A DNA stretch of 64,000 nucleotides from Paracoccaceae bacterium (GTDB lineage: Bacteria > Pseudomonadota > Alphaproteobacteria > Rhodobacterales > Rhodobacteraceae): NCBI GenBank assembly GCA_033344815.1, contig JAWPMR010000001.1, forward strand, positions 544,136-608,135. Reading direction: 5' to 3'. A model generated the notes under the pieces. The model worked only from the letters and a program-made list of their open reading frames with translations, did not search any database and was not told where the DNA came from. Within the stretch, counting starts at the first letter, position 1; the number at the start of each line of letters is the position of its first letter. This document shows, one piece after another, positions 37,252 through 47,402 of the stretch. Position numbers and translations under genes: made by a program.

Positions 37252-37824
37252 TTATTCAGCCTTCATCGCCTCAATGGAGATGACAACTTCGATCTCGTCG
37301 CTGACGAAAGGCGCAAAGTTGCCGACGCCAAAGTCTGAGCGCAACAGGGTTGTGGTTGCGTCAAATCCTGCCCAGGGCTTGCCGGCTTGTGGGTGATCGC
37401 CCATCTGGTTCAGTTTTGCGTCCAGCACGACGGATTTTGTCATGTCATTCATCGTCAAATCGCCGGTGATCAACGCAGTGTCGTCCCCGGTTACCTCGAT
37501 AGCCGTTGACGTGAATGTGATCATATCGCTCTCCTCCGCGCCGAAGAAATCGTCCGACATGAAGTGATTTTCGCGTTTTTCCCAGCCTGTAAACATGCTC
37601 ATAAGCGGCATGGAGACATTCACCGATGATCCGCTTGGGTCTGCTGGGTTCAACATGATTTCGCCCTCAAAACCCGAAAACATCCCATAGGTCGTCGAAA
37701 ACCCTAAGTGGTTGTAGCTAAACACAACCTGGCTGTGACTGGCATCCAGCAGGTATTTTTCGGCGGCGGCTGATGCCATGCCGGCGGTTGCGGTCAAAGC
37801 AGCTGCAAGAAGAAGCGATTTCAT
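37252..37824 (-). CDS. Periplasmic YceI-family lipid-binding protein
   Basis: 190 residues. A signal peptide (1-20, ending GMASAAA) is followed by one YceI lipocalin-like domain: YLLDASHSQVVFSYNHLGFS, SGFEGEIMLNPADP, the ENHFMSDDFF block (commonly HLxSxDFF) and a C-terminal RSDFGVGNFAPFVSDEIEV. It is expected to bind an isoprenoid lipid in the periplasm. It faces the b561-YceI fusion, so the two may act on the same ligand. Confidence 0.93.
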   Translation of the reverse strand: MKSLLLAAALTATAGMASAAAEKYLLDASHSQVVFSYNHLGFSTTYGMFSGFEGEIMLNPADPSGSSVNVSMPLMSMFTGWEKRENHFMSDDFFGAEESDMITFTSTAIEVTGDDTALITGDLTMNDMTKSVVLDAKLNQMGDHPQAGKPWAGFDATTTLLRSDFGVGNFAPFVSDEIEVVISIEAMKAE

Positions 37825-38244
37825 TGAGAGAGACTCCTGTTGGTTGAAGATATGTTTTATGTGGGGTGACGAGGCTGTATGGCAATTCTGCAGCTACAAA
37901 CAATTTCTGCGCGTTCATGAACAAAGAGCGCGATATTTTTTGGTTATCTTGCGACAGCGCACAATATACTGCGCTCTGTTACGGGCGTGCATCCCCGTGC
38001 CCAAATGTCATCAGCGCTTCAGCCATTCTCTGCGCAATCAATTCACCCCCGAACCGCGCCCCATCCATGTCAGTCTGCGGAGGCCGTTTTAGTCAAAACG
38101 ATCAGGCTTGCGTCACGGGCCAGAGCGTGTATATCGGCCCTTCCTTTTGCAAACGTTTTTGAACCGCGCAGTCTCTCGTGGCGGGGCCGCAAAAGGATCA
38201 GGCCCCCCCTTTGAAATGCGCCTTGATATAAATAAGGAAGTCAC
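37825..38244 (+). promoter_or_regulatory. Intergenic region and leader of the rpsF operon
   Basis: A 420-base gap between two divergent genes. No gene is visible. A hairpin GGGGCC...GGCCCC lies at 38183-38206, with a CCG at 38187-38189. In many bacteria the rpsF leader RNA carries a CCG-containing structure bound by the S6:S18 complex for feedback control. The CCG and position fit, but I cannot fold the RNA reliably. An AAGGAAG ribosome site precedes rpsF. Confidence 0.4.
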
Positions 38245-38598
38245 ATGCCAAAGTATGAGCATGTTATGATCGCGCGTCAGGACCTGTCCAACACGCAAGC
38301 CGAAGGGCTGATCGAACATTTTGGAGCCGTCCTGTCCGACAATGGCGGCGCACTCGTGGATCACGAGTATTGGGGCGTCAAAACGATGGCCTATAAGATC
38401 AACAAAAACCGTAAGGGGCACTATGCCTTCCTGCGTTCGGATGCCCCTGCACCGGCCGTTCAGGAAATGGAACGCCTGATGCGTTTGCATGACGATGTGA
38501 TGCGCGTTTTGACCATCAAGGTTGATGATCACGCCGAGCTGCCCTCCGTGCAGATGCAGAAACGTGACGAACGGCCTGACCGCCGTGAGCGCCGTTGA
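38245..38598 (+). CDS. rpsF: 30S ribosomal protein S6
   Basis: 117 residues. Typical S6 start MPKYEHVMIARQDLSNTQAE, central DHEYWGVKTMAYKINKNRKG and a charged C-terminal tail. It binds 16S rRNA with S18 in the platform of the small subunit. It leads the rpsF-rpsR-rplI operon, with gaps of 26 and 10 bases. Confidence 0.97.
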   Translation: MPKYEHVMIARQDLSNTQAEGLIEHFGAVLSDNGGALVDHEYWGVKTMAYKINKNRKGHYAFLRSDAPAPAVQEMERLMRLHDDVMRVLTIKVDDHAELPSVQMQKRDERPDRRERR

Positions 38599-38624
38599 TC
38601 GACATTAGGACAAGGATATAACCC

Positions 38625-38852
38625 ATGGCCGCTAAACCATTTTTCCGCCGTCGCAAGGTCTGCCCTTTCTCGGGTGATAACGCGCCGAAAATCGACTACA
38701 AAGACACACGTCTGTTGCAGCGCTACATCTCTGAGCGTGGCAAGATCGTGCCTTCCCGTATCACCGCAGTCTCCGCCAAGAAGCAACGCGAACTGGCCCG
38801 TGCCATCAAACGCGCCCGCTTCCTCGCCCTGCTGCCCTACGCTGTGAAGTAA
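38625..38852 (+). CDS. rpsR: 30S ribosomal protein S18
   Basis: 75 residues. [37 protein letters not shown] and the basic [14 protein letters not shown] end are the S18 pattern. Partner of S6. Confidence 0.97.
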   Translation: MAAKPFFRRRKVCPFSGDNAPKIDYKDTRLLQRYISERGKIVPSRITAVSAKKQRELARAIKRARFLALLPYAVK

Positions 38853-38862
38853 GGAGAACATC

Positions 38863-39492
38863 ATGCAAGTTATCCTACTCGAACGCGTCGCGAAACTGGG
38901 TCAGATGGGCGAAGTCGTCGATGTGAAACCCGGCTACGCCCGCAACTTCCTGTTGCCACAAGGCAAGGCGTTGTCAGCTTCCAAAGCCAACATCGAAGCC
39001 TTCGAAGAGCAAAAAGCGCAACTCGAAGCGCGCAACCTTGAGACCAAAGCCGAAGCCGCTTCGCTGGCCGAAAAACTCGACGGACAGCAGTTCATCGTGA
39101 TTCGCTCTGCCTCTGACGCTGGCGCTCTTTACGGCTCCGTCACCACGCGCGACGCCGCCGAAGCCGCCACAGAAGCTGGTTTTTCAGTGGATCGTAAGCA
39201 GGTTGTGCTGGAGCCCATCAAGGAACTTGGCATTCATGTCGTTCAGGTTGTTTTGCACCCTGAGGTCGATGCCACTGTGGAACTGAACGTTGCGCGGTCG
39301 CCCGAAGAGGCCGAATTGCAAGCCGCCGGTAAATCCATTCAGGAACTGGCAGCCGAAGAAGAAGCCGCAGCAGAGTTCGAAATCTCCGAACTCTTTGAGG
39401 ACATCGGTGCTGCAACTTCTGAGGATGACGATCTGGCCGAGGCCATTTCTGAGCCGTCCGGTGATCAAGAAGACACGGCTGGCAAAGCCTGA
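38863..39492 (+). CDS. rplI: 50S ribosomal protein L9
   Basis: 209 residues. The N-terminal rRNA-binding domain begins [19 protein letters not shown] with [13 protein letters not shown], then the connecting helix and C-terminal domain ending about residue 150. The remaining ~55 residues form an acidic Glu/Ala-rich tail absent from E. coli L9 (149 residues); extended tails are common in Rhodobacterales. It is last in the operon. Confidence 0.95.
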   Translation: MQVILLERVAKLGQMGEVVDVKPGYARNFLLPQGKALSASKANIEAFEEQKAQLEARNLETKAEAASLAEKLDGQQFIVIRSASDAGALYGSVTTRDAAEAATEAGFSVDRKQVVLEPIKELGIHVVQVVLHPEVDATVELNVARSPEEAELQAAGKSIQELAAEEEAAAEFEISELFEDIGAATSEDDDLAEAISEPSGDQEDTAGKA

Positions 39493-39580
39493 TCTTCCGC
39501 CATATCTACAATCCAATGCCGGGCTCTTTCTTCAAGCGCCCGGCTTTCTTCTGCAATGTGCAAACATTAAAAAGCTCTGA

Positions 39581-40198
39581 TCAGCGTTCCTGTGCGATCA
39601 CGCAAGAAAAGGTCGCCCCATCAGGATCAGGGTCGCGATAGCTCGCTTCGTTGCCCTTGATCCAGATAGACCTGCCAAAGTTACCCTCGTATTTCGATCC
39701 GGACGCGGTTGGCACGAGCGTGCCTGTGTCAATCGTATCGCCACGCTCAAACCGAACGCTTGGCAGTGTTGTATCAAAAAACGACGTAACGACTTCGTTT
39801 GCCGGATTGTCGTCGCATGCCCAAAAAACCACGGATGCCGGGCTTTGCAACATCCATTCAGTGACAAGCTGGGCCTCGCGACGCAGATAGGAAAACGCCA
39901 CGCAATCTCGTAAATCGCTGGCCTTCCAACACTCATCCCGCCCCTTGATCCATCCCCGTTGCGTGGCGCGCAGCTTATTTTTTGCGTCCTCAGTACCACT
40001 GTCCATGCCATTGATTACATCAATCGCAGCCGCATATCGCGCTGATACCGTCTGATCCAAACGGGCTAATTCGGCGTCTTCGCACACCAGTTCTTCAGCC
40101 GAACTCTCTGCTTTGGTGCAATCAAACGAAGGACCTCTATCTTGTGCAAAAACCGGGGCCGTTCCCAGCAGCAAAAGTGCAATTGGTATCCTGACCAT
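39581..40198 (-). CDS. Exported LprI-type plus MliC-type (lysozyme inhibitor-like) protein
   Basis: 205 residues from the ATG at 40198; an upstream start at 40219 adds 7 residues. A signal peptide (ending PVFAQ) is followed by an LprI/DUF1311 domain (about 20-110) with CEDAELARLDQTVSARY, a WIKGRDECW motif and paired cysteines. A C-terminal domain (about 120-205) follows, with FWACDD, ASGSKYEG and IWIKGNEASY, the pattern of MliC-type lysozyme inhibitors. Both parts are linked to lysozyme inhibition in other bacteria, so a periplasmic protector against host or phage muramidases is inferred. A lytic transglycosylase gene diverges from it. Confidence 0.8.
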   Translation of the reverse strand: MVRIPIALLLLGTAPVFAQDRGPSFDCTKAESSAEELVCEDAELARLDQTVSARYAAAIDVINGMDSGTEDAKNKLRATQRGWIKGRDECWKASDLRDCVAFSYLRREAQLVTEWMLQSPASVVFWACDDNPANEVVTSFFDTTLPSVRFERGDTIDTGTLVPTASGSKYEGNFGRSIWIKGNEASYRDPDPDGATFSCVIAQER

Positions 40199-40403
40199 AT
40201 AGCTATAATTCAACCTCATTCATTGCAGCCCTGAAGCCAACCTTAGTCCGGGGGCTGTGCAACTCAAGTCAAAGCCGCGGGCTGCAAGCCGATAGTTCTT
40301 GTCACCACATAAAGCGACACGCCGCCGACCTCCCCATTTATCGCTTGAACAGACAGACAGGGTCCATAGTGTCGCGCTTAAATTCAACGGAACCCGGAAC
40401 ACC

Positions 40404-40895
40404 ATGTCCCACAGTTTTCACCAAAAGCAACGGCAGACCAGACGCGTCTTTTTAGCTTTTTCAACGGCTGCTTTGCTTTGTGCATGCTCTGCGTCTGATG
40501 TGGACAGTCTTGATCCACCACTCTACCCCAATGAGACGCCTGAGTTACGCGCGTTGATCAACCAATACGCTGATCTCTACGACCTGCCCCGCCCGCTTGT
40601 GCACAAGCTGGCCATTCGCGAAAGCACGCACAGGCCTTGGGCCCGGAATGTTCCCTACTATGGATTACTGCAAATTCTGCCGCAGACCGCGCGTACGATG
40701 GGGTTTCGCGGGCAACCAAACGACCTGTTGGATGCCGAAACCAACCTTAAATATGCTGGGAAATACCTGCGCGGTGCATGGTTATTGTCGGACGGAAATC
40801 AGGATACTGCGATCAGTTGGTACGCGCGCGGGTATTACTATGAGGCCAAGCGGCGCGGGATGCTGGTCGAAACCGGGCTGCGACCTGCTGTGTAA
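40404..40895 (+). CDS. Lytic transglycosylase (SLT fold) lipoprotein
   Basis: 163 residues from the ATG at 40404. The longer frame from 40299 would put 35 non-signal residues in front of the signal peptide. The N-terminal RRVFLAFSTAALLCAC has a lipobox with Cys, so it is a lipoprotein. The SLT domain has the catalytic Glu in LAIRESTHRPWARN, then YYGLLQILPQTARTMGF, LDAETNLKYAGKYL and a final AISWYARGYYYEAKR. It should cleave glycan strands to anhydromuropeptides. Confidence 0.9.
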   Translation: MSHSFHQKQRQTRRVFLAFSTAALLCACSASDVDSLDPPLYPNETPELRALINQYADLYDLPRPLVHKLAIRESTHRPWARNVPYYGLLQILPQTARTMGFRGQPNDLLDAETNLKYAGKYLRGAWLLSDGNQDTAISWYARGYYYEAKRRGMLVETGLRPAV

Positions 40896-41017
40896 TTGCA
40901 CCCATAGCGTGAATTCCTGACTTGACGCGCCCCTGTTTGTGAGATGATCGTGGGGTGGTCAAACTGCGCGGTTTGAATGGCCGTCGTTTTCCAACACTCA
41001 CACAAAGGATGCATGTC

Positions 41018-42976
41018 ATGACCCTTCGCCTCTCTCGCCGTTCCTTTATCGCTGGCAGCGCGGGCCTGATGGTGCTGCATCCGTTTTCCGTGAACGCTGC
41101 GGCAGGTCAGGCGCACCTGCGTTTGATGGAAACAACCGACCTGCATGTGCATGTTTTTCCATATGACTATTATGCTGACAAACCCCGCGACACCGTGGGG
41201 CTGGCACGCACGGCCTCGATTATCGGCGACATTCGGGCCGAGGCGACAAATTCCGTTTTGCTCGACAATGGCGACTTTTTGCAGGGCAATCCCATGGGGG
41301 ACTACATCGCCTATGAGCGCGGCATGAAGGACGGCGACATGCATCCTGTGATTGCGGCGATGAACGCGGTTGGCTTTGATGCCGCTACGCTGGGCAACCA
41401 TGAATTCAACTATGGTCTTGAATTTTTGATGAAATCTTTGGCCGGAACCGATTTCCCTGTGGTTTCCGCAAATGTGGTCAAGGAAATGGGCAGCGCGCCC
41501 ACGCAGGATGTGACGTTGGTGAAACCCTACACCATCATCGAACGACAGCTGACAGATGGGGCGGGTGAAACGCATCTGATCAAGATCGGACTCATCGGGT
41601 TTGTGCCACCGCAAATCATGAACTGGGACCGTCGTCATCTTGAAGGTAACGTTCAGACCCGCGATATCCTCGAAGCCGCGCGGGCCTATGTGCCCCAGAT
41701 GAAGGAAGAAGGGGCCGACATCATCATCGCATTGTCCCATTCCGGTATCGGGTCAGCGGATGAGACTGAGATGATGGAAAACGCATCTGTGCCCTTGGCT
41801 GCGGTGCCGGGAATTGATGCCATCCTGACCGGACACAGTCACCTGGTTTTCCCCTCGCCCACCTATCAAGACTATGCCGCCGTCGATGCAGGCGCAGGCA
41901 CGATCCATGGCAAGCCCGCGACCATGGGCGGTTTCTGGGGCAGTCATCTGGGCCTGATTGATCTGATGCTGGAGCGCGATGGCGCGGGATGGCGCATCGC
42001 CGGGCATACCAGCGAAGCCCGACCGATTTCCAAGCGCAATGAGGATCGTTCTGTTACGGCGCTGGTCGAAAGCGACCCAACCGTCCTTGCCAGCGCGCAG
42101 CAGGCGCACGACGAAACATTGGCCTATGTGCGCCGCGCGGTTGGGAAAACTGACGCCAACTTGCACAGCTATTTTGCGCTGGTCGCGGATGATCCCTCCG
42201 TGCAGATCGTCTCAAACGCACAGGTATGGTACATTAAAGAAATGCTGCAAGGCACTGAATACGAAACGCTTCCAGTACTATCTGCTGCCGCTCCCTTCAA
42301 AGCTGGCGGCCGTGGCGGTCCAGAGTATTACACGGACGTTCCCAAAGGCGATGTCGCCATCAAGAATGTCTCTGATCTGTACCTTTATCCCAATACCGCG
42401 CGGGCGGTTCTGGTCACGGGAGCAGAGGTCAAGGACTGGCTGGAACGCTCTGCGGGTCTGTTCAATCAGGTAACGCCCGGCCAGGCAGATCAGGTCCTGA
42501 TCAATGACAGCTTTCCATCCTACAATTTCGATGTGATGGACGGTGTGACCTATCAGATTGACCTCAGCCAGCCGTCAAAATTTGACGCCAAGGGCGTGCT
42601 GATCAACCCGGATGCCAACCGCATTACCGATCTTAGGTTCGACGGGCAACCGATTGATCCTGATCAGAAATTCATCGTGGCGACCAACAACTACCGTGCC
42701 AGCGGTGGCGGCGATTTCCCTGGCGCAAAAGGGGATAGTATCGTCTTTGAAGGACCCGATACCAACCGCGATGTCATCGTGCGCTACATTGTGGAAAATG
42801 GCACCATAAGCCCGCGTGCGGATGCAAACTGGACGTTCAAACCGCTCGATGGCGCTTCCGTGCTGTTTGATACCGGCCCCAAAGCGCAGGATTATGTAGA
42901 TGACGTCAAGGGCATCACGCTCGCGCCGGCTGGCGAAGGCACGGATGGGTTTGCCCGGTTCCGCATTGATTTGTAA
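41018..42976 (+). CDS. cpdB: 2',3'-cyclic-nucleotide 2'-phosphodiesterase / 3'-nucleotidase
   Basis: 652 residues from the ATG at 41018, which has AAAGG 9 bases upstream; the ATG at 41009 is too close to that site. A Tat-type leader (LSRRSFIAGSAG) precedes a calcineurin-like metallophosphatase domain with ETTDLHVHVF, LDNGDFLQGN, LGNHEFNYG, ALSHSGIG and TGHSHLVFP. A 5'-nucleotidase C-terminal domain follows with the substrate Tyr in NNYRASGGGDFPG. In the periplasm it turns 2',3'-cyclic nucleotides and 3'-nucleotides into nucleosides for uptake. Confidence 0.95.
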   Translation: MTLRLSRRSFIAGSAGLMVLHPFSVNAAAGQAHLRLMETTDLHVHVFPYDYYADKPRDTVGLARTASIIGDIRAEATNSVLLDNGDFLQGNPMGDYIAYERGMKDGDMHPVIAAMNAVGFDAATLGNHEFNYGLEFLMKSLAGTDFPVVSANVVKEMGSAPTQDVTLVKPYTIIERQLTDGAGETHLIKIGLIGFVPPQIMNWDRRHLEGNVQTRDILEAARAYVPQMKEEGADIIIALSHSGIGSADETEMMENASVPLAAVPGIDAILTGHSHLVFPSPTYQDYAAVDAGAGTIHGKPATMGGFWGSHLGLIDLMLERDGAGWRIAGHTSEARPISKRNEDRSVTALVESDPTVLASAQQAHDETLAYVRRAVGKTDANLHSYFALVADDPSVQIVSNAQVWYIKEMLQGTEYETLPVLSAAAPFKAGGRGGPEYYTDVPKGDVAIKNVSDLYLYPNTARAVLVTGAEVKDWLERSAGLFNQVTPGQADQVLINDSFPSYNFDVMDGVTYQIDLSQPSKFDAKGVLINPDANRITDLRFDGQPIDPDQKFIVATNNYRASGGGDFPGAKGDSIVFEGPDTNRDVIVRYIVENGTISPRADANWTFKPLDGASVLFDTGPKAQDYVDDVKGITLAPAGEGTDGFARFRIDL

Positions 42977-43725
42977 CTGGCCGTCTCTCCAGTTTGTAGA
43001 GGTTTCGCACCTTCCGGGTCGCGGTTCCGCGCGACGGGGTGACTGTTGTTGCGCGAGGATATAACCGCGTGGTTCCACACGCCCGGTGTATCACAATCGC
43101 GCTTTCGATCACCGGTGACCTGTCCTGCAAACAGTCAAAACGCCGCTTGCGGACACAAGACGTGCAGACCTAGCAACGTGCTGAAGAACGAAAATCGCGT
43201 TCCGGAACTGACGCGGCTTCAACGCTTTCAACGATTGCGCCTGCCTAGAGCGCCCATCGCGCCACGATGGATTTGTCGGATACACCTTGCGCCACCTGCC
43301 ATTTTTTGCGTGCCGTTGCCGCCAGCGCCTGACCGGTGTGACGGCCACAGATGCAGACCCTCTCGCGAGCGTCTCGTCGTTCCGCGGCATCATGCAGTGG
43401 TATGTCCGCTTAAACACAAAGGACGTCCCACGACAAAGCGCTTATCTTTGCCCGCCAGGCCAATTCCTCTCTCGGGGAAATAGGTCGAGCTTGCCCGGCA
43501 ATATTTGGCAACGCGAAAAGATCCAGACAGGATGACCGACTCGAAAGCGCGACACATATCAAAGCCATTTCAGGGCACAAGCATACGCGCGGCGCAGAAA
43601 AGGCGATCCTGCAAAGTACTCACGCGATCTTGCGGCACGTGGGGTTCTCTGTTCAAAAACAACAGGTCAACGGCCAGTTTTTAACGCTCGCCTCGCGCAG
43701 ATCTGTCTTAATCCTTCATACGCCA
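42977..43725. other. Gap of about 750 bases without a recognisable gene
   Basis: Short frames on both strands have no ribosome sites or domains, and codon use looks random. The right end holds the trigger-factor terminator. I see no tRNA or known RNA in it. It may be a decayed gene. Confidence 0.4.
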
Positions 43726-43752
43726 ACAAAAAAGGCCGCCCTTACGGGCTAC
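43726..43752 (-). terminator. Terminator after trigger factor gene
   Basis: On the minus strand a GCCCGTAAGGGC hairpin runs into GGCC and six T. Confidence 0.65.
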
Positions 43753-43782
43753 CATTTCCTTGGGCATACGCCATCAGACGTC

Positions 43783-45114
43783 TTACTCTTCTTCCAGCGC
43801 TTCTACTGCTTTCTGCAGATCGTCTTTGGAAACCGTCTTTTCATTCAGCGTGGCCTGCTCAAACACATGATCCACGACTTTGTCCTCAAAGAGGGGCGCG
43901 CGCATTTGCTGTTGCATCTGCTGGTTCTGCTGCACGAATTCAAAGAACTGGCGTTCCTGACCGGGATACTGACGCGCCTGGTTCATAATGGCTTGCGTCA
44001 TCTCGGCATCTGTCACTTCAACTTCGGCCTTCTGACCAATTTCCGCTAGCAAAAGACCCAGACGCACGCGCCGCGTGGCCAGTGTTGTATGCTCATCCGT
44101 GGTTTCGATTTCCGGGTGATCATGCCCTTCCACATCGGGGTTATCTTCGTGCCACAACTGATGTGCGATCTGCTTGGCTTCGGCCTCGACCAGAGACGGC
44201 GGCAAGTCGAAATCAACCAAACCATCCAACGCGTCCAACAGTCCACGTTTCATCACTGCGCGCGCAGCACCCGCATATTCCGCCTCAAGACGTTCGGAAA
44301 TCTGGGTTTTCAGCCCAGCCAGATCTTCGGCCCCAAATTTTTTGGCCAGCTCATCATTGATTTCTGCGGCAACGGGGCCTTTGACTTCCTTGATGGTGCA
44401 GTCAAAGACCGCCTCCTTGCCCGCAAGGTTCTCTGCCTGATAGTCATCGGGGAAGGAAACCGTTACGGCCTTCTCTTCGCCCGCCTTGCACCCCACCAGT
44501 TGCTCTTCGAAACCGGGGATGAAGGAATTGGAGCCCAGCACCAGCGGATAATCCTCAGCAGCACCGCCGTCAAAAGCTTCGCCATCTACCTTTCCAAGGA
44601 AATCCATGACAACCTGATCGCCATCCTTGGCTTTTGAGCCTTTCTTGCGGGCTTTGAAATCCTGTGCGGTTTCCGCCAGATTTGCCAGCGCTTCCTCAAC
44701 CGCTTCATCCTCGGCCTTCACAACCATTTTTTCCAGTTCGATCGTTGCGTAATCAACGTCGGGAATCACAGGCAGCGCTTCATAAGACATCGCAACCTCG
44801 ACGTCGTCGCCCTCTTTCCAGTCCTCGTTGGTCATTTTGACCTCAGGTTGCAAGGCTGGGCGGTCACCTGAGCTTTCAAAGTGGTCACTCATCGCGCCGT
44901 CAATGCTCTCCTGCATCGCTTCGCCCATGACTTTCTGGCCAAACTGTTTTTTCAGCAGCGCCATCGGCACCTTGCCCTTGCGAAAGCCCTTCATCTCGAC
45001 CTGAGGCTGCGCTTCGGCGAGTTTTTCGTTAACCTTGGCGTCCAGTTCAGCGGCAGTGACCGTGATGGCATAGCCGCGTTTCAGACCTTCGTTCAGCGTC
45101 TCGGTGACCTGCAT
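43783..45114 (-). CDS. tig: Trigger factor
   Basis: 443 residues. The N-terminal ribosome-binding domain has the signature [17 protein letters not shown]. An FKBP-type isomerase domain follows near 150-240, with [20 protein letters not shown] and [11 protein letters not shown], and then a helical C-terminal chaperone domain. Ribosome site GGAG. It binds nascent chains at the ribosome exit. The final ~20 residues are acidic (EALEEE). It stands alone with its own terminator. Confidence 0.96.
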   Translation of the reverse strand: MQVTETLNEGLKRGYAITVTAAELDAKVNEKLAEAQPQVEMKGFRKGKVPMALLKKQFGQKVMGEAMQESIDGAMSDHFESSGDRPALQPEVKMTNEDWKEGDDVEVAMSYEALPVIPDVDYATIELEKMVVKAEDEAVEEALANLAETAQDFKARKKGSKAKDGDQVVMDFLGKVDGEAFDGGAAEDYPLVLGSNSFIPGFEEQLVGCKAGEEKAVTVSFPDDYQAENLAGKEAVFDCTIKEVKGPVAAEINDELAKKFGAEDLAGLKTQISERLEAEYAGAARAVMKRGLLDALDGLVDFDLPPSLVEAEAKQIAHQLWHEDNPDVEGHDHPEIETTDEHTTLATRRVRLGLLLAEIGQKAEVEVTDAEMTQAIMNQARQYPGQERQFFEFVQQNQQMQQQMRAPLFEDKVVDHVFEQATLNEKTVSKDDLQKAVEALEEE

Positions 45115-45489
45115 GTGTGCTCCATGTAAATAAGGCGCGCCGGGCGGGCGCGGGCAGAAATTTCCGCTCTTCTATTTGGCCTGCAACAAAGGTGCAAGAG
45201 GACTTCACCCCAAAGCATTTGCAGCACACCGTATCAGGCATTGATCCGGACCTCGGCAAAGCCAGATCCCGCCCTGATGTGACGATCACAATCCGGACGT
45301 TCAAATCACCCTGCAACTTGTAAACCCAACCATTCTGGCGTTAGGTCAGGGCACGGGATAAAGGCCGGTCACCTGAGGTCCCTGGGCATTTGCAGGGTGA
45401 TGGATGGCGCGTGATTATCCCAAGTGATCCCTAAAAGGTTCTGCAGCATGGCTCAGAACGCTGAATGACAAAACCAAAAGGATTGAACC
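45115..45489. other. Divergent intergenic region, tig / aminotransferase
   Basis: 375 bases with no gene. It must hold promoters for both divergent genes. I saw no tRNA and no clear operator. Confidence 0.5.
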
Positions 45490-46830
45490 ATGAGCCATGT
45501 TTTTCCGCGCCACTGCCATTCAGATTTGCCAACTGCCTCCGGGGGGGATGGCTGCTTTTTGATCGACACGGAGGGCAAACGGTATTTTGACGGCTCGGGC
45601 GGGGCCGCCGTTTCTTGTCTGGGTCATTCCAACGCCCGGGTGACGGAGGCGATAAAGACCCAGGTCGACAAACTGGCCTTTGCCCATACCGGGTTTTTAA
45701 CCTCTGAACCGGCTGAGGCGTTGGCGGATCTCTTGATTGCTCACGCCCCCGGCGATCTGGACCGCGTCTATTTCGTGTCTGGCGGATCAGAAGCGGTTGA
45801 AAGTGCGATCAAACTGGCGCGCCAGTACCATCTGGAAAACGGCCAACCCGAACGTCGCCACCTGATTGCGCGACGTCAAAGCTATCACGGCAATACGCTG
45901 GGGGCGCTGTCAGCTGGGGGCAATGCCTGGCGACGCCAGCAATTTGCGCCTCTATTGGTGGAGATGAGCCATATCGCGGCTTGTTATGAATATGCCGAAC
46001 GCCATGATACCGAAACGCTGGAAGTATACGGGCAGCGCGTCGCGCAGGAACTGGAAGACGAAATCCTGCGGCTTGGGCCGGAAACGGTCATGGCATTCAT
46101 AGCGGAACCGGTTGTGGGCGCGACCCTGGGGGCGGTTCCATCTGCGCCTGGTTATTTCAAACGCATCCGCGAGATCTGCGACAAATACGGGGTTCTGTTG
46201 ATTCTGGACGAGGTCATGTGCGGCATGGGACGCACCGGGCATCTATTCGCCTGTGACGGCGACGGTGTGACACCGGATATCCTTTGCATCGCCAAGGGAT
46301 TGGGCGCGGGTTACCAGCCGATTGGAGCGATGCTGTGCAGCAAGACAATCTATGAGGTGATTTCGGCAGGCAGTGGATTTTTCCAGCATGGGCACACTTA
46401 CATCGGTCATCCGGTGGCCACGGCCGCAGGGCTCGCGGTGGTTCAGGAGATTCTGGAGCGTGATCTGATAACGCAGGTCCGCGCGCGTGGCCAATATCTG
46501 GAAACTCAGTTGCGCCGCCGCTTTGCACAACATCCCCATGTGGGCGACATTCGAGGGCGTGGGTTGTTCTGGGGAATTGAATTCGTCGCGGATCGTAAGA
46601 GCAAGCAACCTTTTGATCCCAAACTGAGACTGGCCGGAACACTGAAGAAAGCAGCCTTTGCAGAAGGGATGATTTGCTATCCGATGCCCGGTACACGGGA
46701 TGGCCGCAGGGGCGATCACATCTTGCTCGCGCCCCCCTTCATTGCAAGTGAAGCCGAACTGGATCAAGCTCTGGACATGATGCAGCGTGCCATCGACGTG
46801 ACTTTGGCAGATGCAGGCGTTTCCGCCTGA
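45490..46830 (+). CDS. Class III PLP-dependent aminotransferase
   Basis: 446 residues, AAGGATTG site before the ATG. Class III fold: GSGGAAVSCLGHSN, VSGGSEAVESAIKLARQYH, ARRQSYHGNTLGALS, the PLP aspartate in LLILDEVMCGMGRTG, and the Schiff-base lysine in LCIAKGLGAGYQPIGA. Likely an omega-amino-acid:pyruvate or diamine transaminase; the amino donor cannot be told from sequence. It is the last normal gene before the accessory island. Confidence 0.92.
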   Translation: MSHVFPRHCHSDLPTASGGDGCFLIDTEGKRYFDGSGGAAVSCLGHSNARVTEAIKTQVDKLAFAHTGFLTSEPAEALADLLIAHAPGDLDRVYFVSGGSEAVESAIKLARQYHLENGQPERRHLIARRQSYHGNTLGALSAGGNAWRRQQFAPLLVEMSHIAACYEYAERHDTETLEVYGQRVAQELEDEILRLGPETVMAFIAEPVVGATLGAVPSAPGYFKRIREICDKYGVLLILDEVMCGMGRTGHLFACDGDGVTPDILCIAKGLGAGYQPIGAMLCSKTIYEVISAGSGFFQHGHTYIGHPVATAAGLAVVQEILERDLITQVRARGQYLETQLRRRFAQHPHVGDIRGRGLFWGIEFVADRKSKQPFDPKLRLAGTLKKAAFAEGMICYPMPGTRDGRRGDHILLAPPFIASEAELDQALDMMQRAIDVTLADAGVSA

Positions 46831-47402
46831 CCCGCGCTGTTGGAGGGATATGAAGACCATGCGCCAAAACAGGATGGTGCCCTCCGGGTGCGTCGACGAT
46901 AGTGGGCAGTCGATTTTTGTCCGGCCTCCTCTGTTGGGCGATGATCAACCGGACGCAAAAACACGATAGCCCATCCAGGGCATGGCAAATTGGCGCGTAT
47001 TATTTGCGGTGATTTGGCAGGCCCTGATGCGCCCCGCCAAATCGCGGCTTTTGAACCGTAAATCAGAGCGCGCGGGGAAAAGCGTGCTGAAACCGAGGCC
47101 GCACTTGGCGTTTCCGTCCGGTCCAAGGGCCGCTCCGCAGGACTCAGAGAACTGCGCCGCATACCTTTATTTTCAAAGGCTTATGGTTCACTAATCCTGT
47201 TTTTAGAAACAGTGGCGCATTTGAGCAGAGCAACCTAGAGCCATTTGGCGCAGACGACATTTTGTCTGAGATAGAGGGTTAAGCAAGCATTCTTGAGGCT
47301 AATCCAGAAGTTATCTGAGTTCGCAGCACAGGATGATCCAGGCGGTTTTGAAAGGTAAGACGCTTGAAACACCGGTGCGTTTTGCTTGCCGGAGATGTCG
47401 CC
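46831..47402. other. Left edge of the accessory island, decayed DNA
   Basis: About 570 bases with no intact gene. A 39-codon frame at 46850-46969 has a GGAGGG site but no family. A plus-strand frame ending near 47238 reads like the C-terminus of a lost protein (SKAYGSLILFLETVAHLSR). I found no tRNA that could be an integration site. Confidence 0.35.

Noticed and set aside
42977-43725. Possible structured RNA in the cpdB-tig gap
   Set aside because: Several GC-rich inverted stretches exist but none forms a convincing long helix, and I recognise no known RNA family.
46850-46969. 39-codon frame with a GGAGGG site after the aminotransferase
   Set aside because: Too short, no family and next to decayed DNA; the ribosome-site match alone is not enough to call a gene.
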